The notes under the pieces: model-generated
The model's input: the letters and a program-made list of their open reading frames with translations, nothing else
Database searches by the model: none
What the model was told of the DNA's origin: nothing
In this document: positions 7,398 to 12,750 of the stretch, piece by piece
Position numbering within the stretch: the stretch's first letter is position 1
Layout of the letters: each line of letters opens with the position of its first letter
Translations under genes and position numbers: made by a program
Source: Comamonadaceae bacterium
GTDB lineage: Bacteria > Pseudomonadota > Gammaproteobacteria > Burkholderiales > Burkholderiaceae_C
Length of the DNA stretch: 12,750 bases
NCBI GenBank assembly: GCA_947455585.1
Contig: CANGOY010000032.1
Location: 1-12,750, forward strand
Direction of reading: 5' to 3'

Positions 7398-8885
7398 TTA
7401 GTGGCTGTCAGCTTGGCGTGCCGCGGCCACAGCGGCTGAGTCATCTTCGGATACACCGTTGAAAAACAGGTTCAACAACACCGCAGAGAGAGACGCCAGC
7501 AAGATGCCCGACTCAATGAGCGGGTGCAAGTTGTGTGGCATCCATTGTTTGAAGTTGGGGGCAATCAGCGGAATCATGCCGATGCCAATCGAGATAGCCA
7601 CCACCAAGCTGTTGAAACGGTTGTTCTTGAAGTCCACGCCACCCAAGATGCGAATGCCGGTGGCTGCCACCATGCCAAACATCACCAAGCCCGCGCCGCC
7701 CAACACCACGGTTGGGAGTGATTCAACCAAGGCGGCCATCTTTGGAATGACGCCCAAAATGATGAGGATGATGCCGCCCGCCACGCAGACAAAACGGCTC
7801 TTGATGCCTGTGACAGCCACGAGGCCTACGTTTTGCGAGAAGCTGGTGTAGGGGAAGGTGTTGAAGATGCCGCCAATGAGCGTGCCCAACCCATCGGTGC
7901 GCAAACCGCGCGTGAGTGCGGCGCGGTCGACAGGGTGGTCGGTCATTTCGCCCAAGGCCAAGAACATGCCGGTGGATTCAATCATGACCACGACCATCAC
8001 CAAAGTCATGGTGAGGATGAGCACGGGGTCAAACACGGGCATACCAAACTGGAACGGTGTGACGATGCCAAACCACTCGGCCTTGCCCACTTTGTCAAAG
8101 TTCATCAAGCCCATGCTGGAGGCCACGACGCCACCAATGATGATGCCCAAGAGCACCGAGATGTTGGCGATGAACCCTTTGGCAAATTTGGAAATCAAGA
8201 GGATGGATGCCAACACCAAAGCGGCAATGCCCACGCCGGTCAGGTCGGCGTATTTGGGGTTGGGCATCTTGGCCATCAAGGCCAAATCTTTGGGTACCGC
8301 TGGCAATGTCGAGCCTGGGGCTGAGGCTGCAGCGGCTGCATCAGCTAGCCACTTGGCGTGTTCTGGGTTGACGATGGACGGGGCTGTGGGGCCGAAGGGG
8401 TTGCCGAAAATCCAGTTGATGCCAATGCGCATCAAGCTGATGCCAATCACCGCAATGATGGTGCCTGTCACAACGGGTGGGAAGAACCGCAACATGCGGC
8501 TGACCAGCGGCGCAATAAGCATCGAAATCGCACCCGCGCCCATGATGGCGCCAAAGATGAGCTGAGCGCCCGTGTCGCCTGGGTTTGCGCCGGCCATCGC
8601 CACCATGGGTGCGACGGCCGCAAATGTGACGCCCATCATGACGGGCAAGCGAATGCCAAACCATTGGGTGGCGCCCCAAGACTGAATGAGGGTGACCAAG
8701 CCACACACAAACAAGTCGGCAGAGATGAGCATGGCCACTTGTTCAGGGCTGAGCTTCAAAGCGCGGCCGACGATGAGTGGCACAGCCACTGCACCCGCAT
8801 ACATGACGAGCACGTGCTGTAAGCCGAGAGCGGCGAGTTTGCCTGTGGGTAGGCGTTCATCGACAGGGTGGGTGGATTGCGTCAT
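7398..8885 (-). CDS. NCS2-family xanthine/urate permease
   Basis: A 495-residue inner-membrane nucleobase:cation symporter, NCS2 (uracil/xanthine permease) family, of normal length, with 12-14 hydrophobic segments. The N-terminal signature QHVLVMYAGAVAVPLIVG is present. The substrate-site helices carry the family acidic residues in ESTGMFLALGE and TDGLG, and the NCS2 motif QNVGLVAVT follows FPYTSFS. These features match the xanthine/uric acid branch better than the uracil branch, and the flanking uraD/allC/puuE genes support that. The ATG at 8885 has AAGGA about 7 nt upstream; an upstream in-frame start at 8927 would place 14 extra residues over the regulatory region. It would supply substrate for the degradative enzymes encoded upstream. 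Regulation is probably through the GTATAC element in its leader. Confidence 0.92.
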   Translation of the reverse strand: MTQSTHPVDERLPTGKLAALGLQHVLVMYAGAVAVPLIVGRALKLSPEQVAMLISADLFVCGLVTLIQSWGATQWFGIRLPVMMGVTFAAVAPMVAMAGANPGDTGAQLIFGAIMGAGAISMLIAPLVSRMLRFFPPVVTGTIIAVIGISLMRIGINWIFGNPFGPTAPSIVNPEHAKWLADAAAAASAPGSTLPAVPKDLALMAKMPNPKYADLTGVGIAALVLASILLISKFAKGFIANISVLLGIIIGGVVASSMGLMNFDKVGKAEWFGIVTPFQFGMPVFDPVLILTMTLVMVVVMIESTGMFLALGEMTDHPVDRAALTRGLRTDGLGTLIGGIFNTFPYTSFSQNVGLVAVTGIKSRFVCVAGGIILIILGVIPKMAALVESLPTVVLGGAGLVMFGMVAATGIRILGGVDFKNNRFNSLVVAISIGIGMIPLIAPNFKQWMPHNLHPLIESGILLASLSAVLLNLFFNGVSEDDSAAVAAARQADSH

Positions 8886-8907
8886 TGGTTGTCCTTTTGG
8901 ATTTATC

Positions 8908-8926
8908 GCATACAAAACTGTATACA
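8908..8926 (-). promoter_or_regulatory. GTATAC/GTATGC hairpin or operator ahead of xanthine permease
   Basis: On the minus strand, GTATAC (8925-8920), a 6-nt AGTTTT spacer and GTATGC (8913-8908) can pair into a 6-bp hairpin with one G-U pair, ending 22 nt before the permease ATG. The 3' flank reads GATAAATCC AAAAGGACAACC, so TCC can also pair with the GGA of the ribosome site. As DNA the element could be an operator (TTTTGTATACAG resembles the palindrome upstream of the ABC operon). As RNA its place next to the ribosome site of a purine permease fits a translation-controlling leader such as the NMT1 (xanthine-I) class; I cannot verify the consensus here. Confidence 0.45.
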
Positions 8927-8985
8927 AAATATCGTTGGTGCGACTTACGGAGAAACCCTATTTTTGTATGGTTTTGCTGGGCTCG

Positions 8986-9062
8986 CTGTAGGCGAAGGCA
9001 GTGGGCAGGCTCCTCAGCTGGAGTACCAGAAATCGTCACCTGCCCAGTGCCTCCGCCTACAG
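8986..9062. repeat. Long inverted repeat, 24-nt arms, 29-nt loop
   Basis: Arms 8986-9009 and 9039-9062 are reverse complements at 22 of 24 positions (both begin or end with CTGTAGGCG-like sequence and include TGGGCAGG/CCTGCCCA). They enclose a 29-nt loop that itself carries one arm of a second repeat. There is no adjacent T-run, so this is not a classical terminator, although it lies in the transcript downstream of the M20 gene. Confidence 0.8.
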
Positions 9063-9150
9063 ACTGCGGCTGGCAATGCTTCAAACCAAAACAGTTGTGC
9101 GGCTTGGGTGCGGCGGCCGACGATTTCTGGTACCCCAGCATGAGGAGGCC
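9008..9150. repeat. Inverted repeat with 30-32 nt arms spanning 143 bp
   Basis: Arm 9008-9037 and arm 9119-9150 are inverted copies: 15 inner bases (GTACCAGAAATCGTC) match perfectly and the remainder matches with one mismatch and two single-base gaps. The left arm lies in the loop of the 8986-9062 repeat, giving an A-B-A'-B' order. It could be a small MITE-like element or an RNA able to switch between two folds. I see no obvious target-site duplication. Confidence 0.75.
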
Positions 9151-9210
9151 GCCGTAACCAAGCTGCGCAACTCCCTCCGGAGCGAACCCTTCACGAGCGA
9201 GATAAAAGAT

Positions 9211-10461
9211 TTAGCTCAACAAATCCAACAAGGTGCGCGCCACAACTTTGGTCGCCCGACGTACGTCTTCCAACATCACACGCTCATCGTTGCGCTTGGC
9301 GTGACTCTCCAGCACGGTGCGAGGCCCCGCGCCATAGATGACGCCCGGAATGCCTTGCGCCACATACAAGCGCACATCGGTGTAGAGCGGCGTGCCCACG
9401 GCAGGGATGGGCTCGCCAAACATGAGTTCGCCGTGTTTTTGAATGGCGTCCACCAAAGGCTTGTTGCCCGCCAGCGGAACCATGGCCTTGGCGAGCAAGA
9501 GGCGTTTGATGTAGACCTTGAGCTGTTTGCCACCGCGCGGTGGATTGAACGAAGCGGCTGCGTCTTCGATGGTTTTGCGAATGGACGCTTCCACTTCAAC
9601 AGGGTTCTCTTCTGGAATCATGCGGCGGTCGAGCTTGAACACGACCTTGCCCGGCACCACGTTGGTGTTGGTCCCGCCGGTGATTTGGCCCACGTTGAGG
9701 TAGGGGTGGGTGATGCCTTCGATCTTTGAGGTGGTTTGCTTGTACCCCTCATTGAGCGCGTGCAGTGCGTTCAGAATGTGCACCGCGCCTTGCAGGGCGT
9801 CTGTGCCGCTGTCGGGAATAGCGGCGTGGGCCATTTCGCCTTGCACGGTGACTTCCATTTGCAAACAGCCGTTGTGGGCGGTGACCACTTGGTAGCTAAA
9901 GCCCGCAGCAATCATCAAGTCGGGTTTGGTCAGGCCGTGTGACAGCAACCAGCCTGGGCCTTTTTCGCCGCCGAATTCTTCGTCGTAAGTGAAGTGCAGT
10001 TCGACGCCGCCTTTCAAAGGTAAGCCCAAAGATTCGAGTGCGCGTGTGGCAAAGGTGAAGGTAGAAAAGTCGCTCTTGCTCACCGCTGTGGCGCGGCCAT
10101 ACATTGCGCCGTTTTCAATCTCAGCGCCGTAGGGCTTGTGTGTCCAGCCTTCGCCCGGAGGGACCACATCGCCGTGGGCGTTGAGCGCAATGGTTTTGCC
10201 ACCATCGGCAAACTTGCGGCGCACGATGAGGTTGGTGATGCTTTCCAAACCATAGGCTTTCACTTCATCGCTTGGCACAGCGTGCTTTTCGGCTTCGTAG
10301 CCAAAGCTGTGCAGCAACTCGGCGGTGCGCTCAGCGTGCGGGGCGTTGTTGCCGGGCGGGGTATCGGTGGGGACTTGCACCAAGGCTTGCAAGAACTTCA
10401 CTTGCTCGTCAAAGTGCGCGTCAATCCATGCGTCGAGTTGGGCGTATTGGGTTTGGCTCAT
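9211..10461 (-). CDS. Divergent M20-family (ArgE/DapE-like) amidohydrolase
   Basis: A 416-residue cytoplasmic hydrolase of the M20 ArgE/DapE/ACY1 family, with catalytic domain about 1-195 and 300-416 and dimerisation insert about 196-300 (HAAIPDSGTDALQGAVH). H96 and D98 in AHGDVVPPGEGW, the E161/E162 pair in DEEFGGEKG and H387 in ESHAKRNDERV match conserved positions. The stretch after YGR reads ATAVSKSDF instead of the usual GAADMKGG, so the bridging aspartate aligns with V127; the later acidic ligand (GEPT-like site) aligns with A186. D131 might substitute. It starts 36 nt after the UraD-AllC fusion with a weak AGAGA ribosome site, so it is probably in the same operon. A role on a ureide or acyl-amino compound downstream of allantoate is possible but unproven; the exact substrate is unknown. 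Confidence 0.85.
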   Translation of the reverse strand: MSQTQYAQLDAWIDAHFDEQVKFLQALVQVPTDTPPGNNAPHAERTAELLHSFGYEAEKHAVPSDEVKAYGLESITNLIVRRKFADGGKTIALNAHGDVVPPGEGWTHKPYGAEIENGAMYGRATAVSKSDFSTFTFATRALESLGLPLKGGVELHFTYDEEFGGEKGPGWLLSHGLTKPDLMIAAGFSYQVVTAHNGCLQMEVTVQGEMAHAAIPDSGTDALQGAVHILNALHALNEGYKQTTSKIEGITHPYLNVGQITGGTNTNVVPGKVVFKLDRRMIPEENPVEVEASIRKTIEDAAASFNPPRGGKQLKVYIKRLLLAKAMVPLAGNKPLVDAIQKHGELMFGEPIPAVGTPLYTDVRLYVAQGIPGVIYGAGPRTVLESHAKRNDERVMLEDVRRATKVVARTLLDLLS

Positions 10462-10497
10462 GGTGTGTCTCTGGTTGTTATTGGTGATGCGCAGGTT

Positions 10498-12330
10498 TTA
10501 AGCGTGTGTGTTGTGCAGCAAGTGCATGAAGGCGTCGACGGCCAGTTGTATGTCGTCACTCGTTGTCGATTCAAGCGGGTTGTGGCTGATGCCGGCGTTT
10601 TGGCCGCGCACAAACAACATGGCTTGCGGCATGACTTCATGCAGCTTCATCGCGTCGTGGCCTGCGCCGCTGGGCAGGTGGAACATGGGCACGCCCAAAC
10701 TTTGCACAGCGTGTTCCCACGCGGCTTGCAGCTTGGTGTCGCTCGGTGCGGCGCTGGCGCGCATGGTTTCTTCGAGGGTGTAGTGCAAGCCACGGCGTTC
10801 GCAAATGGCTTTGAGTTCGGCCAGCACATCGTGCATCAGGCTGTCGCGCAGCTCATTGGTGGTGGCGCGCAGGTCAAGGCTGAATTGGCAGCGGCCGGGC
10901 ACCACGTTGATGGAGCCATTGGGCACAGTCAGCATGCCGATCGTGCCAACGCATGCTGAAGTTGGCGCCTTCGCCGTGTCGGCAGAGACGGCGTTCAATG
11001 CTGCAGCGCGTTTTTCCACAAACAAAGCCAGCTCGGCCACAGCAGTGGCAGCGTCGCGGCGGCGGTCCATCGGCGTCGTGCCTGCGTGGCTGGCCATGCC
11101 AACGATTTCGCCCACAAAGCGCACGCTGCCGTTGATGGAGGTGACCACGCCCAGTGGAATGTCCAGCTCGTTCAGCACAGGGCCTTGTTCAATGTGCACT
11201 TCCACAAAGCCCACATACTCAGCCGCGTTGCGTGTGAGCTTGGGGATGTCGTTGATGTTCAAGCCAGCTTGCTTCATGGCTTGGCGCATCGTGATGCCGT
11301 CTGCATCTTTTTGGTCCAGCCACTCATTTTTAAAGTCGCCCACCAACGCGCCAGAGCCGAGGAAAGTGGCTTTGTAGCGTTGGCCTTCTTCTTCGGCAAA
11401 GCCCACCACTTCGAGGTTGAAGGGCAGGCGTTGGCCCGCACGGGCCAGCTCGCGCACGCAGGCCATGGGCACGAAGATGCCGAGGCGGCCGTCGTACTTG
11501 CCGCCGTTGCGCACGGTGTCGTAGTGCGAGCCGGTCATCAAAGTTTTGGCGTTGTGTGATGCTGCTTTGTAAACACCCACCACGTTGCCCACGGCATCGA
11601 TGTGCACGTCATCAAAGCCGCAGGCCTTCATGCCCAGCTCAATCGTTCGCGCGCATTTCAGGTGTGCGTCGGTCAGGTAAGTGACGGTGAGCTCTTCGCG
11701 TGCAGCGTGCGGTGCGTGTTTGTTCATCGCGCCAACATCGCTGAACTGGGCCAGCCATTCGTGCCAGTCCCACACCTCGTGGCCCAGTGCGGGCTCGTAG
11801 CCCAGTTTGTCGTTGAGGCGAATCTCCACGATGCGGTGGATGTTGCGCAAGCACTCAGCCAGCTCGTAGTCGGGGTGGTTGTGTAGGCGGCGCTCGAAGG
11901 TGCTGATGATTTGCTGCTTGTTGAGCCCAGAGCCACGCGGGCCGCGCACGGCCAAGATGAACGGAAAACCAAACTTGGCGTTATAGCTGGTGTTGAGCTG
12001 CTGGATGTGCGCAAACTCTTGCGCGTTGCAGTGGGTCAGCCCCGCTTTGGTTTGCTCGTTGGTCGATTCAGCGGTGAGGCTTTTGCTCACCATGGCTTTG
12101 CCTGCCAACTCGGGGTGGGCACGCACCAAGGCGAGTTGCGGTTCACGGCGCGCTTTGTCTAGCACTTGCACCATCGCGTGTTTGAGCGCGGCGGCGGATG
12201 CAAATGGGCGGGCGTCTAGGGCTTGCTCGGCAATCCAATCGGAGTGTTCGTACAAGCCGGTCAGCAAGGCCGCAGCCTCAGCGCGGGGCAGGGTGTTGAT
12301 TTGGTTCAGCGTGATGTGCGTGTGGCTCAT
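10498..12330 (-). CDS. UraD-AllC fusion: OHCU decarboxylase / allantoate amidohydrolase
   Basis: A 610-residue cytoplasmic two-domain enzyme. Residues about 6-185 are OHCU decarboxylase (UraD), which makes (S)-allantoin from the 5-hydroxyisourate hydrolysis product: catalytic H72 in RAHPELAGK, E92 in STNEQTKAGL, then KFGFPFILAVRG (119-130) with R129. Residues about 205-610 are an M20 amidohydrolase of the allantoate/carbamoyl-amino-acid class with all metal ligands: H269 in TGSHYDTV, D280 in GGKYDGRLG, E314/E315 in FAEEEG, H379 in VEVHIEQGP and H583 in ISHNPLE. Context makes allantoate the expected substrate, releasing ureidoglycine, ammonia and CO2. Each part is near full length of the stand-alone enzyme and the frame is continuous. 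The ATG at 12330 has AGGA 7 nt upstream and opens the UraD fold. The intermediate step, allantoinase, is the next gene upstream. Confidence 0.93.
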   Translation of the reverse strand: MSHTHITLNQINTLPRAEAAALLTGLYEHSDWIAEQALDARPFASAAALKHAMVQVLDKARREPQLALVRAHPELAGKAMVSKSLTAESTNEQTKAGLTHCNAQEFAHIQQLNTSYNAKFGFPFILAVRGPRGSGLNKQQIISTFERRLHNHPDYELAECLRNIHRIVEIRLNDKLGYEPALGHEVWDWHEWLAQFSDVGAMNKHAPHAAREELTVTYLTDAHLKCARTIELGMKACGFDDVHIDAVGNVVGVYKAASHNAKTLMTGSHYDTVRNGGKYDGRLGIFVPMACVRELARAGQRLPFNLEVVGFAEEEGQRYKATFLGSGALVGDFKNEWLDQKDADGITMRQAMKQAGLNINDIPKLTRNAAEYVGFVEVHIEQGPVLNELDIPLGVVTSINGSVRFVGEIVGMASHAGTTPMDRRRDAATAVAELALFVEKRAAALNAVSADTAKAPTSACVGTIGMLTVPNGSINVVPGRCQFSLDLRATTNELRDSLMHDVLAELKAICERRGLHYTLEETMRASAAPSDTKLQAAWEHAVQSLGVPMFHLPSGAGHDAMKLHEVMPQAMLFVRGQNAGISHNPLESTTSDDIQLAVDAFMHLLHNTHA

Positions 12331-12417
12331 GTCGTTGTCCTGCTTAGGTTTGCGGGTGCGTTTGGCAAATGCTGCGGTGCAAAGGTGATGTCGAGTTGAA
12401 GGTGTGTGCTGTATCAA
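12331..12417 (-). other. Spacer between puuE and the uraD-allC fusion
   Basis: This 87-bp gap separates the allantoinase stop from the fusion-gene start. It contains the AGGA ribosome site of the fusion gene. I see no T-run terminator and no clear promoter, so co-transcription with puuE is likely. In-frame codons run back through it from the fusion gene but lack a good start or UraD-like sequence. Confidence 0.5.
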
Positions 12418-12750
12418 TCAGCTGCCGCTGTAGGGATGCACTTGCTTCCAATGGCGCGCGATGTCGATGCGACGCGCCACCCACACGCGGTCGTGTTTGG
12501 CGATGTGGTCTAAGAACTTTTGCAGCGCCACGATGCGGCCGGGCTTGCCCAGCAAGCGGCAGTGCATGCCGATGCTCATCATCTTGGGGGCGTTGTCGCC
12601 GTCTGGGTCACCCTCGGCATACAGCGCGTCAAAGCTGTCGCGCAAGTACACAAAGAAGTCGTCCGCTTGGCTAAAGCCTTGGGGCAGCGCAAAGCGCATG
12701 TCGTTGCAGTCGAGGGTGTAGGGCACGACGAGTTGGGGCACGACGTCGCC
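12418..12750 (-). CDS. puuE: PuuE-type allantoinase, C-terminal part (5' end outside window)
   Basis: The last 110 residues of a cofactor-independent allantoinase of the polysaccharide-deacetylase (NodB-like) fold, which hydrolyses (S)-allantoin to allantoate. The recognisable PuuE C-terminus includes VVPYTLDCNDMRFALPQGF, then DFFVYLRDSFDALYAEG, KMMSIGMHCRLLGKPGR and HDRVWVARRIDIARHW, ending at TGA (12420-12418). The reading frame is open to the window edge, so the true start lies beyond 12750. It precedes the UraD-AllC fusion by 87 bp in the same direction and supplies the step between that protein's two activities. Assignment is confident although only about a third of the usual length (about 310) is visible. 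Confidence 0.93.
   Translation of the reverse strand, partial: GDVVPQLVVPYTLDCNDMRFALPQGFSQADDFFVYLRDSFDALYAEGDPDGDNAPKMMSIGMHCRLLGKPGRIVALQKFLDHIAKHDRVWVARRIDIARHWKQVHPYSGS

Larger units (their letters stand above)
8886..9210. other. 325-bp gene-free region with regulatory and repeat sequences
   Basis: No credible coding sequence lies here. The half near the permease (8886-8975) is AT-rich and contains the permease ribosome site, the GTATAC/GCATAC inverted repeat and a further ATACAAAA-like half site near 8961-8970 (minus strand). The rest (8986-9150) is GC-rich and holds two interleaved inverted repeats. The final 60 bp before the M20 stop shows only a short CTCCGGAG palindrome (9175-9182) and no intrinsic terminator. 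Confidence 0.75.

Noticed and set aside
8986..9062. Intrinsic terminator of the M20 gene
   Set aside because: The stem is long, but no T-run follows on either strand and the loop is 29 nt, which is atypical.
8986..9150. Integron attC site or IS end
   Set aside because: There are no attC core sites, no transposase or integrase remnants and no visible target duplication.
10138..10959. Plus-strand frame of 273 codons
   Set aside because: It spans the end of one minus-strand gene and the start of another, antisense to conserved M20 motifs, with no ribosome site or recognisable domain.
1..12750. tRNA, rRNA or CRISPR array
   Set aside because: I saw no cloverleaf-like tRNA sequence, no rRNA sequence and no regularly spaced direct repeats in the gaps; nearly all the window is coding.

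Overview
The window looks like a chromosomal stretch from a betaproteobacterium, most likely Burkholderiales and probably Comamonadaceae (Limnohabitans/Rhodoferax-like). That placement rests on protein character, moderately high GC and a purine-catabolism layout I associate with the group; there is no rRNA or other marker to confirm it. Every gene I can support is on the minus strand, so transcription runs from position 12750 towards 1. The long plus-strand open frames are antisense shadows.

In transcription order, the first block (12750-9211) is purine-ring degradation: the C-terminal part of a PuuE-type allantoinase, a 610-residue fusion of OHCU decarboxylase (UraD) with an allantoate amidohydrolase (AllC-like), and a second, divergent M20 amidohydrolase. 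The 325-bp gap that follows (9210-8886) has no gene but holds two interleaved inverted repeats and, close to the next gene, a GTATAC-type operator/hairpin. Next come an NCS2 xanthine/urate permease (8885-7398) and a TerC-family membrane protein (7255-6566), which is closed by a clear intrinsic terminator.

A 244-bp leader carrying a perfect TTTGTATACAAA palindrome precedes a tightly packed operon. It encodes a periplasmic NMT1/SsuA-like binding protein, an ABC ATPase and an ABC permease (6321-3671). The permease stop overlaps, as TGATG, the start of a KdpD-like sensor kinase that lacks the usual N-terminal KdpD/Usp region. A KdpE-like response regulator follows 5 nt later, and then, after 85 bp, the 5' three-quarters of a Kup potassium transporter running off the left edge.

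Taken together, the right half takes up purines (permease, possibly the ABC importer) and breaks OHCU down through allantoin and allantoate to ureidoglycine. The left half is a potassium module (shortened KdpD, KdpE, Kup with no kdpFABC in view) joined by translational overlap to the ABC operon. The least conventional points are the interleaved repeats, the shared GTATAC elements ahead of the two transport units (one of which could be an NMT1-type xanthine riboswitch), the UraD-AllC fusion, the loss of canonical metal ligands in the second M20 protein, and the kinase coupled to the ABC permease.
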